The notes beneath the pieces were generated by a model. It did not search any database. It was not told the DNA's origin and saw only the letters and a list, made by a program, of their open reading frames with translations. Positions 20,064 to 28,057 of a stretch of DNA of 64,000 nucleotides are shown one piece after another. How positions within the stretch are numbered: the stretch's first letter is position 1; each line of letters opens with the position of its first letter. Position numbers and translations under genes: made by a program. The DNA is from Homoserinibacter gongjuensis (GTDB taxonomy: Bacteria > Actinomycetota > Actinomycetes > Actinomycetales > Microbacteriaceae): NCBI RefSeq assembly GCF_030161875.1, contig NZ_BSVA01000001.1, positions 1,240,001 to 1,304,000 on the forward strand. The letters are read 5' to 3'.

Positions 20064-22654
20064 ATGAACACGCCTGCCCTGCTTCGCCGTACCGTCGCTG
20101 CTCTGGGAGCTCTCGCCGTCGTGGCGTCCTCGCTGCTCGTGGCGTCGCCCGCCGTGGCCGCCGATGCCCCCGAGATCGTCATCACCGCCCCTGCCAACGG
20201 CACGGTGTTCGGCCCCACGGACTACATCGCCGTCCTGGGCTACGTCACCGACCCCTCGGTGCCCTACACGCTTTCTGTGAACGGCGGGATGCCGACACCG
20301 TTCCCCCTGTGGAGCGGCGACCAGATCAGTCTCGGGATGTCCAACCCCGGAGTCTCGAGGACGTACACCTTCGCGTTCAGCGGAGGGGGCACGAGCAGTT
20401 CGGTCACCTTCAGCGTCGACGGCGACGGCCCGGATGTCGTGATCACCTCCCCGGCGGAGAACGAGGCGGTGCGCGACTCCGTGTCGGTGGACTTCACGAG
20501 CGACGATGGCGTCTCGAGCTGGATCGCCGTCGACGACGACGGCGAGGTGCCCGTCGTCGGAGCGCCCCCGTACCTGGTCGACACCTCGGCGCTGTCATCC
20601 GGTTCGCATCAGCTGCGGGTGCGGTCGGTCGACTCCTTCGGGAACTCGACCACCGCCACGCGCAACTTCGTGATCGACCGCACCGGCCCCACCGTGGCCC
20701 TCACCATGCCGAGCGACGGCGCCTGGGTGAACCCGGAACTGCCGTTCACGATCATGGCCACCTCGGACGAGGCACTCATCCAGACGTGGGACCTTCGCGT
20801 CGACGGCGTGACCGTCGCGGGTGGGCCCGGCGGCACCCTGATCGGCTACGGCATGCCGGCGCCCACCTCGTGGACCAACAACTCGGTGCACACCATCACC
20901 GCCCAGTCCACGGATGCGCTCGGCAACGTCGGCGGGCTCGCGACCATCACCGTGCGGGCCGACAAGCGCCGCCCCGATGTGTCGATCGACGCGCCGACGG
21001 CCGCTCTCGGTCGCACGGGCACGATCACGGGCACCGCATCCGACACCGGTTCGGGCGTCGCGGATGTGACGGTCGACTTCCGCAAGCTGCGCGCCGACGA
21101 CAGCTGCGGAGCAGTGCAGTTCAGCGGCACGGCGGTCGTCACGGGCGGCACCTGGTCGTTGAGCCTGCCCGGCTCGGCGGTGTCGGGTGCCTACTGCCTT
21201 CGCGCCACCGCGACCGATGGCGTGGGGAACACCCGCGTCGCGAGCGACCAGCCGGCGGTCGTCGTCGACATCACCGGCCCCGCGGTGCCGACGGGACTCA
21301 CGCCGTCGGGTGAGCTCTGGGCGGTGCCCACGGCGATCGCGTGGGACGCGAACCCGGATGCCGTGTCGTACCGCTACCGTCTCGCCGCGACGGAGCTCGA
21401 ACTCGACACCGCCGCTGTCTTCACCACCAGCGTCACTTCGGTGACTCCGGCCTTCGACCTCGCGGGCACCTGGTTCTGGCAGCTCCAGGCCGTCGACGCT
21501 CTCGGCAACGAGGGCGCCTGGTCGACGCCGCAAGCGGTCACGGTGCTCGGGGCGCCGGTGCTCGACGGCACGTGCTCGATGCTGTGCGGCATCGTCGGCG
21601 ATGAACTCGACCTGTCCTGGACCTCGGTACCCGGAGCGATCGGCTATCGCGTGGTGGTGCGTTGGCCGGGCGAGGTCGGCGACCCGAGCGACAACATCTC
21701 GGAGCGCTACCTGCTCGGTGCCGCCACGAGTGCGACGATCGCGCTTCCCGACGATCTGCCGTCGGGCACGATCGTGGTGCAGGTGCGGGCCGTGCTCGAT
21801 CACCGGGTCGAGGGCAGCAAGCAAGGCCCGTGGAGCGAGAAGCTGCGACTGCTGCACGTGGCCGCCCCGCAGACCCCCGCACTCATGACCCCCGCCGACG
21901 GCGCCTACGTCGACGGCGACGCCGTCGAGCTCGCCTGGAGCGACGACTCCGCGGTCTTCGCGTGGGAGGTGCGGCTCGCATCCGCTCCGACGCTCGGTTC
22001 CGACGGGGGCCTCGACACCGAGGTCGCCTCGCCGCTGCTCGACCCGATGGTGCTGCTGTTCGTCCTGGGCGGCTCGTCGGGCAGCATCCCGCGCGACGTC
22101 GACCTGGACGAGGTCGACGCGGTGCTGGACTGCGCCGCCTTCTGGGATTTCGCGGGCGTCGACCCGGAGGACGAACTGCCGATCGGGTGCGCGGACGGTT
22201 CCTTCACGATCCCCGAGACGCTTGCCGATGGGCACTACTACTGGCAGGTGCGCGGCTTCGGCATCAGCGCGCTCACCGGCGACACCGCCGGGCACTGGTC
22301 GACCGTGGGGCACTTCATCGTGGGCCAGGCGCCCGCGGGCCCCGGGCCAGGTAGCACCGTGCCGAGCTCGGGCACCGAGAGCGGATCGGGCTCGGGCATC
22401 GTGACGCCCGTGGGTGACCCCTCGCCTGACGAGCCCGAGTCGGAGGAGCCCCCGTGACGCAGCCGGATTCCGGCGACGCGTCGGGTGGGTCGGATGCCTC
22501 CGGTGCGGGTGATCCGGATGCCACGGGCGGCTCCGAGAATGCCTCGGCGGCTGGTGAGTTCCCGTTCGGTTGGCTGTTCGCGGGTCTCGGCGGGCTCGTC
22601 GTGCTGGCCGGAGCCGGAGTCTTCATCCGCTTCCTCGTCGTGCGGGGCCGCTGA
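20064..22654 (+). CDS. Ig-like repeat cell-surface protein with C-terminal membrane anchor (one frameshift)
   Basis: About 863 residues as rejoined. It has a signal peptide (MNTPALLRRTVAALGALAV..., cleavage after AVAA near residue 32), then several beta-rich Ig/bacterial-Ig-like repeats. Recurrent phrases are ITAPANGTVFGP, ITSPAENEAV and LTMPSDGAWV, followed by three fibronectin-like units opening with GLTPSG, GEVGDPSDN and LMTPADGAYV. The first frame stops at 22455-22457 after a Pro/Glu/Ser-rich tail. The next frame gives a Ser/Gly/Asp linker, one hydrophobic helix (FPFGWLFAGLGGLVVLAGAG) and a basic tail VVRGR, the classic wall/membrane anchor. One missing C in the C5 run at 22449-22453 joins them. 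Function unknown, probably surface adhesion or scaffolding. The alternative is that 22454-22654 is a separate 66-residue gene, which is less likely. Confidence 0.82.
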
Positions 22655-22678
22655 GCCGGGCGGGGTAGTCTCGCTGTC

Positions 22679-22813
22679 ATGCCCGACCGTCTGCCCGGCG
22701 ACCCGCCTCCGAAGATCTCGACGAGCCGCATCATCATCTGGATCGTCGTGGCCGGGGTGGGCCTGTGGCTCATCGGCACGGGCATCGCGGGCATCATCGC
22801 GAAGGGCGGCTGA
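22679..22813 (+). CDS. Small single-span membrane protein (44 residues)
   Basis: A 44-residue peptide beginning MPDRLPGDPPPKISTS. One helix follows (IIIWIVVAGVGLWLIGTGIAGII), with a short tail AKGG. A TAGTCT box ends seven bases before the ATG, so it may be leaderless. Its TGA overlaps the ATG of the next small gene (TGATG). I do not recognise a family. Coding status is supported by GC-rich third positions and the coupling to the next peptide. Confidence 0.55.
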   Translation: MPDRLPGDPPPKISTSRIIIWIVVAGVGLWLIGTGIAGIIAKGG

Positions 22814-22905
22814 TGGATCGCCGCACCTCGCGGCTCGTCATGTACGGCGGGCTCGTTCTGATGGTGGCGATCGTGGTGGTCGTCGTACTGTTCAGCCAGC
22901 GCTGA
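22813..22905 (+). CDS. Tiny membrane peptide (30 residues)
   Basis: Starts with the ATG that overlaps the previous stop. Basic N terminus MDRRTSRLVMYGG, then a single hydrophobic helix of about 15 residues rich in Val, ending FSQR. Too short for family assignment. It may be a subunit or regulator peptide working with the 44-residue neighbour. Confidence is limited because of its size. Confidence 0.45.
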   Translation: MDRRTSRLVMYGGLVLMVAIVVVVVLFSQR

Positions 22906-22929
22906 GCGGTATCCGCGTAGGCTGAGGGC

Positions 22930-23124
22930 ATGCCCACCGACTTCTGGGGAAACGCGATCTTCTCGGTCGTGCCGACGATCGCGCTCGGGCTCGTGTTCTG
23001 GTTCGTGCTGCGCGCCATCGTGCGGGCCGACCGCACCGAGCGTCGCGTGTACGCCGAGCTCGAAGCCGAGGAGCGCGCCCGCCGCGCGTCGACCCGCGAC
23101 GCCTCCGCGAACTCAGCTGGTTAG
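22930..23124 (+). CDS. Small membrane protein with charged C-terminal helix (64 residues)
   Basis: An N-terminal helix (NAIFSVVPTIALGLVFWFVLRAIV) is followed by a highly charged helical tail, RADRTERRVYAELEAEERARRAS. The ATG lies six bases after a TAGGCT box, which fits a leaderless mRNA. This membrane-plus-charged-helix layout is common in actinobacterial small proteins of unknown role. It ends in a region of family A palindromes. Third of three consecutive tiny membrane protein genes. Confidence 0.6.
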   Translation: MPTDFWGNAIFSVVPTIALGLVFWFVLRAIVRADRTERRVYAELEAEERARRASTRDASANSAG

Positions 23125-23147
23125 CGCCGCGCCGGACGCAGGCGCAG

Positions 23148-23257
23148 CTGGTTGAGGTGCGCCGCGCCGGAGGCGTGACGCGTCTCGAAACCAGCGTCAC
23201 TGCCCAGCGTCACCCGGCCCCGCGGTTTCGAGACGCCGCTTCGCGGCTCCTCAACCA
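23148..23257. repeat. Palindromic elements, family A (copies 4 and 5, opposed)
   Basis: Copy 4 (23148-23194, CTGGTTGAGG...CGTCTCGAAACCAG) is a longer variant. Copy 5 (23224-23257, GGTTTCGAGACGC...CTCCTCAACCA) is in the opposite orientation. They lie between convergent genes, and copy 5 contains the pirin stop codon. A partial related stretch (AGCTGGTTAGCGCCGCGCC) lies just upstream near 23115. Confidence 0.8.
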
Positions 23258-24237
23258 CCCTTGCGTTCCCGCGGACGCAGCCGCACGTTCGGCAGCTCGG
23301 GCGCCGGCAGCGGGCCACCGTCGTACCCCGTGACGCGACCGAACCGCCCGCCCGGGTCGGCATCCGCGATCACCTCGTGCTGCCACTGCGCGCGCCAGGC
23401 GACGATCTCGTCGTGGCTGCGGCCCACGAAGTTCCACCACATGACGATGGGCTCCTCGAGCGGTACCCCGCCGATCACGAGCACGCGCAGCGGACCGTCC
23501 GTGGCCTCGATGCGCAGCGATGCGGCGCCCGTCGGCACGACACCGAGGTGATGCGCGGGGATGTCGACTCCCTGCAACCGCGCGGGCTCGTGGTCGACGA
23601 TGAGGCCGTACTCGAACGCCGCATCGGCGGGCAGCTCGACGCTCGCGCCGGCCGGCAGCGCCAGCTCGGCCGCCACGAGGGGCGTGTACGCGGTGACGGG
23701 CGAGGTGACACCGAGCCACGACCCCACGAACACGCGCAGGGTGGCCTCGCCGAGCGTGGCGACATCCGCGACGTGGTGCTCGAAGAACGGCGCGACGCCG
23801 CGGTCGGCCTCTGGCAGTGCCGTCCACAGCTGCACGCCGTGCAGCGTCGCGGCGGCGGTCGTCGACACCTCGGAGTGCTGGATGCCGCGCCCCGCCGTCA
23901 TGAGGTTCACCTGTCCGGGGTCGATGAGCTGGTGCGCGCCGGTGGAGTCGCGGTGCTCGATCTGACCCTCGTAGAGCCAGCTGACGGTCTGCAGCCCGGT
24001 GTGCGGATGCGGCGGCGTGTCCATGACGCCGGCGCGCGGTACCGGCGTGGGGCCGTAGGAGTCGACGAAGCACCACGCGCCGATGAGGCTGCGCGCCCGC
24101 TGCGGCAGGGTGCGGCGCACGAGCAGCGCCCGCGGCCCGCCGAGCGGCACCTCACGCGGGCCGAGCACCTCGACGCCCGCGGTATCCGGGGTGGTGACGG
24201 CCACCACCTCCTGCGGGTCGCGCTCGAGGTTGCTCAT
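23251..24237 (-). CDS. Pirin family protein
   Basis: 328-residue bicupin. The N-terminal cupin carries the metal-binding pattern PPHPHTGLQTVSWLYEGQIEHRDS, then MTAGRGIQHSE with the further His/Glu ligands. The C-terminal cupin ends in GGVPLEEPIVMWWNFVGRSHDEI, typical of pirins. Known pirins are quercetinase-like or redox-sensing; the substrate cannot be predicted. The ATG lies six bases from a TAGGGT box (minus strand), so it is probably leaderless. The stop codon falls within a family A palindrome, so the last residues (RERKGG) may have been shaped by that element. Intact. Confidence 0.9.
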   Translation of the reverse strand: MSNLERDPQEVVAVTTPDTAGVEVLGPREVPLGGPRALLVRRTLPQRARSLIGAWCFVDSYGPTPVPRAGVMDTPPHPHTGLQTVSWLYEGQIEHRDSTGAHQLIDPGQVNLMTAGRGIQHSEVSTTAAATLHGVQLWTALPEADRGVAPFFEHHVADVATLGEATLRVFVGSWLGVTSPVTAYTPLVAAELALPAGASVELPADAAFEYGLIVDHEPARLQGVDIPAHHLGVVPTGAASLRIEATDGPLRVLVIGGVPLEEPIVMWWNFVGRSHDEIVAWRAQWQHEVIADADPGGRFGRVTGYDGGPLPAPELPNVRLRPRERKGG

Positions 24238-24259
24238 GTCAGGACCCTACGCGCCCGCG

Positions 24260-24316
24260 CGAGCCCGCGCATCAGACGCTCTCCGGGTGGGTTTCGGCGT
24301 CGGATGCGCGGTCTCG
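24260..24316. repeat. Palindromic element, family C (copy 1)
   Basis: A 57-base element with 20-base inverted arms, CGAGCCCGCGCATCAGACGC and GCGTCGGATGCGCGGTCTCG, and a 17-base loop ending GTTTCG. Two other copies of exactly 57 bases occur at 27759 and 57881. This one lies between the divergent pirin and lipoprotein promoters. Confidence 0.8.
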
Positions 24317-24368
24317 CGGCCCGAACGGGGGCGGGTGGGACGGGAGGGGGCTCGGTAGCGTGTCGCGG

Positions 24369-25430
24369 GTGAGGAGACGTCAGGGGCGGCGGATGGTCGC
24401 GGCAGTTGCGGGTGTTGCGGCGCTCGGCATGCTGCTCACCGGCTGCAGCTTCGCGGAGCAGTACCAGCAGGTCGTCGACGACATTTCCCACACGCAGCAA
24501 CTGCAGGCCGACTTCGACAGGCTCGTGGGCGACATCCGGGAACAGGACGGCGTCGAGAGCGTCAGCGCCGATTCAGCGCTGGCGTTTGCGCCGCGCTCCG
24601 CGAGCATCGCCGTGCGCATGCGCGCTGAGAGTTCGCCCGCGCAATGGCGCGCGGTGGCCGACAGCGTGATGGTCGCTGCAGCGGCCGAGCTCGCCGAGGT
24701 CGAGTTCGAGGTCGCGCAGCAGACAGACGCCCTGCACCTCGAGTACCCGGCGGCTGTGGTTGCCGGCCTGGAGGTCGAGGCCGAGGTCGAGCTAGCGGCG
24801 CGGCTCGAGGAGGCCATCGGCCCGGGCCTCGAGGTGCATCTCATCCGTGCCGCACCCTCCTGGTCGCGCGTGATCGGCGCGATCGACCGCGCGGACACCT
24901 CGGTCACCCATGCACTCGTCGCCAATACGGATGCCGTGCGTGCCGCCGTCGCGAGCGCGCCCGAACTCACCACCCAGTGGCTGCTTCCGGGGCTCAGTTT
25001 CATGGGTGGGTTACCGCCGGACGCGGTGCTCGCGCTCGTCGGGCAATCCGATCTCGCGCTGCCGCCCAACATCCTGCCGGGTGATGACGACTCGGGGCTG
25101 GAGCTGCCGGATGAGGCGGTTTGGTTCGGCTACCACCTCAACGACGCGGCCGAATCGGTCGTCATCGGTGCCCTGTTCTCCCATGCGGACACGCCATCTG
25201 AGGCGGAAGGGTGGGCGCGCTTCCTGCAGCTCGTGAGTACGGCCGTTTCGACCGTCGACGGCGTGCTGATCGTCAATGTGCAGTGGGCGACGTCGGGTGG
25301 CATCGTCAGCCGGACGACGTGCGTTGACGGCATTCCTACTGCCACGGCGGGCGACGACGCGCTGCTCGATTCGCTCGCCTCCGGTGGTCTCGAAATCACG
25401 GGCATGATCGCGGGGTATTGCGCGACATGA
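24369..25430 (+). CDS. Putative lipoprotein of unknown function
   Basis: 353 residues from the GTG at 24369, chosen because a TAGCGT box ends seven bases upstream. The GTG at 24360 is an in-frame alternative. The signal sequence MVAAVAGVAALGMLLTGC ends in the lipobox LTGC. The mature part is acidic with predicted coiled-coil or helical segments (FAEQYQQVVDDISHTQQLQ, VVAGLEVEAEVELAARLEEA) and ends with two cysteines (RTTCVDG, GYCAT). I do not recognise a family. The last bases overlap the next start (ATGA), so it is coupled to the 25427 gene. No frameshift is evident. Confidence 0.7.
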   Translation: MRRRQGRRMVAAVAGVAALGMLLTGCSFAEQYQQVVDDISHTQQLQADFDRLVGDIREQDGVESVSADSALAFAPRSASIAVRMRAESSPAQWRAVADSVMVAAAAELAEVEFEVAQQTDALHLEYPAAVVAGLEVEAEVELAARLEEAIGPGLEVHLIRAAPSWSRVIGAIDRADTSVTHALVANTDAVRAAVASAPELTTQWLLPGLSFMGGLPPDAVLALVGQSDLALPPNILPGDDDSGLELPDEAVWFGYHLNDAAESVVIGALFSHADTPSEAEGWARFLQLVSTAVSTVDGVLIVNVQWATSGGIVSRTTCVDGIPTATAGDDALLDSLASGGLEITGMIAGYCAT

Positions 25431-25921
25431 CTGGCAGACACGACGTACAACACGACGCGGCGCTCGCGGTGGCGACGGATGCGGCATCCGCGTTTCCGGG
25501 GTCACGGGTGGGGCTTCAGCCGTACGCCCCGGGTGTGGGTGAGGTCTGGGTGACGACGCCCGACCCTGCTGAGCGACTGCTGGATCGCCTCGCGGAGGAT
25601 CCCGTGATTGTCGGGCTGGTGGACGCCGCAGCTGCCGCGAGCACGAACCTCGCGTTCGTCGCCCCGGGGCTCGAGCTGTGGGGCGTGCCGGCCGCCGAGG
25701 TCAGGTCGGCGTACTCCGGATGCGGGGGCGTCAAGAACACCTGCCACGTGGATCGCCCGGCAACCGCCACCCGCTCAGCCCAGCACGAGCAGGAGCCCGA
25801 GTTGGCGCGCCCCGGCTTCACTGCGCGGGCCGCGCGCGCACGCGAAGCACTTCCTGGATCCGGAAGGTGCGGATCGTCGACGCTTCCGTCGCAGCGAACC
25901 TCGACTCCGTGGCGGGGATGA
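25427..25921 (+). CDS. Hypothetical protein coupled to the lipoprotein; 3' end uncertain
   Basis: Begins with an ATG overlapping the lipoprotein stop. The first about 105 residues have good coding character (GLQPYAPGVGEVWVTTPDPAERLLDRLAEDPVIVGLV, then VAPGLELWGVPAAEV). After CGGVKNTCHV the sequence becomes Arg/Ala/His-rich, and the reading frame overlaps the end of the convergent reductase gene by about 100 bases. A missing base near 25730 or a natural end nearby is possible, but none of the three frames gives an obvious stop before 25818. No signal peptide. Likely partner of the lipoprotein; function unknown. Confidence 0.45.
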   Translation: MTGRHDVQHDAALAVATDAASAFPGSRVGLQPYAPGVGEVWVTTPDPAERLLDRLAEDPVIVGLVDAAAAASTNLAFVAPGLELWGVPAAEVRSAYSGCGGVKNTCHVDRPATATRSAQHEQEPELARPGFTARAARAREALPGSGRCGSSTLPSQRTSTPWRG

Positions 25922-26306
25922 AAGTGGGCTGGTCGACGAGGTAGCGGTGCCCGTCGTGGTGCAGTTCGGCGGATCCGGCGGCCTGCAGGTTCTTCACCCA
26001 ATCGACGTCGCGCCCGTAGACGAGCGACACCTCGAAACCCCCGTCGACGGGGACGGCGCCGATAGGCGTGACACGTGCCGTTCCTGTGACGCGGCCGCGA
26101 TGGTGCAGGAGCGCGCATGCGGCCCCCGCACGCCCCGCGCGCCGCAGCTGGATGCGATTGAGCCCATCACGATTGATCCGGCGGATGAGGTGGTTCGCCC
26201 ACGGCACGCGCGCCCGCAGGCCGATGAAGAGCAGCGCGATGAACGCCCCGACGATCGCCACAAGCGCGGCGAGCACGACGAGCGCCGCGACCCATCCCGG
26301 GCTCAT
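25818..26306 (-). CDS. Deazaflavin-dependent nitroreductase-like protein
   Basis: 162 residues. One N-terminal membrane helix (VAALVVLAALVAIVGAFIALL) is followed by the split-barrel domain of the F420/deazaflavin-dependent oxidoreductase (DUF385) family: CALLHHRGRVTGTARVTPI, YGRDVDWVKNLQAAGSAELH, and a C-terminal FRIQEVLRV. These enzymes reduce quinones, nitro compounds or related substrates with F420H2 or sometimes other cofactors. The ATG at 26306 overlaps the upstream DUF4386 stop by four bases, so I prefer it to the upstream ATG at 26339. Cotranscribed with DUF4386 and likely under the divergent TetR regulator. Confidence 0.83.
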   Translation of the reverse strand: MSPGWVAALVVLAALVAIVGAFIALLFIGLRARVPWANHLIRRINRDGLNRIQLRRAGRAGAACALLHHRGRVTGTARVTPIGAVPVDGGFEVSLVYGRDVDWVKNLQAAGSAELHHDGHRYLVDQPTFIPATESRFAATEASTIRTFRIQEVLRVRARPAQ

Positions 26307-27003
26307 CGGGCGCGCCCGCCGCCCCTGAGGAGCATCCACACCGCGAGCCCCGCCTCGCCGACGATCGACGTGGCGCTCACGAGCACCACCGCGACCGCGA
26401 GGGCGGGGAGTCGGAGGGCAGCAGCAGGCGCGCCGCGCTGTCGAACGCGTAGCTCGCGCCGGCGAGGGCGACGATGCAGCCGATGAGCGTAGGCGTGGTC
26501 CGCGTGCGGATGACGAGCGCGCCGAGCAGGATCAAGTGCCCTCCGAAGACGAAGAGCCCGAGCTGCCACGTGGCGCTGAACGCGGTGGCCCCGGATGCGA
26601 CGGATGCGTCGTCTGCTCCGGCGCGCGCGAGACTCAGCGCCGTCGCGAGCTGAGCCGCAGCCACGGCGAGCACCGCGGAGTAGGCCACCCGCATCCAGCC
26701 CGCGAGGCGTGCGAGCGGTCGGTCGGCGAAGAACTGGGTGATTCCCCACGCGGCGATGATGTCGAGCACGACGACGATGCCGAACGCGATGACGGCGAGG
26801 GCGACAGGCAGCGCACCCTCGAGTACGCGGTCGGTCATGCCCGCGACCTCCGTGCCGAGGCCGAGGGTGACGACGTTGCCGAACATGCCGAAGGGTGCCA
26901 TGAGCAGGATCGCGGCCCCGGTCGTGCGCGCGACGCGGCGGGGGTCACCGCTCGCGACGGAGCGTCGGAGCGGGGCGGCGGATGTGGTGGTGGCGGGGGG
27001 CAT
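26303..27003 (-). CDS. DUF4386 family membrane protein (one frameshift)
   Basis: About 233 residues, six predicted helices. Conserved features are the early TTGAAILLMAPFGMFGNVVTL and the middle IIAAWGITQFFADRPLARLAGWMRVAYS, typical of DUF4386. One base is missing in the G4 run at 26405-26408. Restoring it changes a nonsense tail into PALAVAVVLVSATSIVGEAGLAVWMLLRGGG, a natural last helix whose stop overlaps the next start. The ATG at 27003 has GAAAGG upstream. Divergent from a TetR gene with paired operators in between, so it is the likely repression target. Function unknown. Confidence 0.82.
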
Positions 27004-27017
27004 GGGCAGCCTTTCGT

Positions 27018-27049
27018 GTTTACGGTGTAAACATGTTTACAGTGTAAGC
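27018..27049. promoter_or_regulatory. Two tandem TetR-type operators
   Basis: GTTTACGGTGTAAAC (27018-27032) is a perfect dyad with 6-base arms. GTTTACAGTGTAAGC (27035-27049) is the same site with one mismatch. They are 17 bases apart centre to centre and fill the whole gap between the divergent DUF4386 and TetR starts. A dimer on each site would repress both genes. Confidence 0.8.
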
Positions 27050-27745
27050 ATGGCAGCCCGCAAGCCCCTCTCGCGAGAGCGCATCCTGCGGGAGGCGATG
27101 GCCGTCGCCGACCGCGCGGGGTTGGCCGGCGTCACCATGCGCAGTGTCGCCGACGGGCTCGGGGTCGAGGCGATGGCCCTCTATCGGCATGTGTCGGGCA
27201 AGAACGACCTGCTCGACTCGCTCGTCGAGCTCATCGTCGCCGAGATCAACGAGGCGTGCGAGGCGCTTCCGGAGCCCGCCCCCGAGGAGGACTGGCGGAG
27301 CGTGCTGCGTCGCCGAATCCTCGCGGCGCGCGCGACGCTGCTGCGGCATCCGTGGGCCCCCGCGCTGCTCGGCAGTCACGGCACGATGGGCCCCGCGCTC
27401 ATGCGCTACTTCGACGAGTTCGGGGCGATCATGCGGCGTGCCGGCTTCTCGGTCGACGCCGTGCACCACGCCCTGCACGCCTTCGGCAGCCGCGCGCTCG
27501 GATTCACGACCGAATTGTTTCAGCCCGGTGCTCCCGCCATCGAGGAGACCGAGGTGGATCCGGAGCAGGCACTCGCGGAGCTCGCCGCGTTCGCCGACAG
27601 CCTCCCGTTCCTCGCCGAGATGGCGGCGCACCTCCAGCATGACGCGGCGACGACGATCGGCTGGTGCGACGACCAGCGGGAGTTCGAGTTCGGGCTCGAC
27701 GCGCTGCTCGACGGCCTCGAGGTGCGCCGCGCCGCTTCCCGCTGA
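27050..27745 (+). CDS. TetR-family transcriptional regulator
   Basis: 231 residues. The N-terminal helix-turn-helix is RERILREAMAVADRAGLAGVTMRSVADGLGVEAMALYRHV, the pattern of TetR proteins with a TetR_C-type ligand domain. The ligand domain contains RHPWAPALLGSHGTMGPALMRYFDEF and FGLDALLDGLE. The ATG at 27050 immediately follows the second operator, so it is probably autoregulated. The ligand is unknown and may be a substrate of the divergent reductase operon. A family C palindrome follows. Intact. Confidence 0.9.
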   Translation: MAARKPLSRERILREAMAVADRAGLAGVTMRSVADGLGVEAMALYRHVSGKNDLLDSLVELIVAEINEACEALPEPAPEEDWRSVLRRRILAARATLLRHPWAPALLGSHGTMGPALMRYFDEFGAIMRRAGFSVDAVHHALHAFGSRALGFTTELFQPGAPAIEETEVDPEQALAELAAFADSLPFLAEMAAHLQHDAATTIGWCDDQREFEFGLDALLDGLEVRRAASR

Positions 27746-27758
27746 GCGTCGCGCCTCA

Positions 27759-27815
27759 CGAAACCGCGCATCCGACGCGCGAACTCCTGGGTTCGGCGTC
27801 GAATGCGCGGTCTCG
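27759..27815. repeat. Palindromic element, family C (copy 2)
   Basis: 57 bases with arms CGAAACCGCGCATCCGACGC and GCGTCGAATGCGCGGTCTCG (two mismatches) and a 17-base loop. It lies between the convergent TetR and XRE genes and could act as a bidirectional terminator. Confidence 0.82.
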
Positions 27816-27829
27816 CAGATCGAGGTAGG

Positions 27830-28057
27830 TCAGCGCAGCACGAGGAGGTCGCCCGGTTGGCACTCGAGGGCGTCGCAGATCGCGGTGAGGGTCGAGAAGC
27901 GGATGGCGCGGGCCCGGTCGTTCTTCAGTACCGAGAGGTTCACGAGGCTCACGCCCACGAGCTCTGAGAGCCGCGTCAGCGTCATGCCGCGCTCCTCGAG
28001 CAGCTCGTCGAGGCGGCAGTGGATGCGTCCCTCGTCGTCGGGTTCGGCGGGCGCCAT
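27830..28057 (-). CDS. XRE-family helix-turn-helix regulator
   Basis: 75-residue DNA-binding protein of the short Cro/CI type. The helix-turn-helix is TLTRLSELVGVSLVNLSVLKND, ending ICDALECQPGDLLVLR. Proteins of this type are commonly paired with a DUF2975 membrane protein, as here: the ATG touches the DUF2975 stop. It probably binds the 35-base dyad at 29300-29334 and controls its own three-gene operon. Intact. Confidence 0.88.
   Translation of the reverse strand: MAPAEPDDEGRIHCRLDELLEERGMTLTRLSELVGVSLVNLSVLKNDRARAIRFSTLTAICDALECQPGDLLVLR

Noticed and set aside
20595..22313. A long minus-strand frame opposite the Ig-like surface protein
   Set aside because: Antisense shadow: no start signal, no motif, biased His/Arg composition.
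22454..22654. Independent 66-residue membrane protein gene
   Set aside because: Its first half continues the low-complexity linker of the upstream protein and its helix plus basic tail is the expected anchor; treated as the frameshifted end of the 20064 gene, though not excluded.
24240..24360. A riboswitch upstream of the lipoprotein gene
   Set aside because: The only structure is the family C palindrome, which is also found downstream of unrelated genes.
27050..27745. A longer start for the TetR gene at 26738
   Set aside because: That start would run through the divergent operators and the DUF4386 gene; the ATG at 27050 matches the family's usual N terminus.
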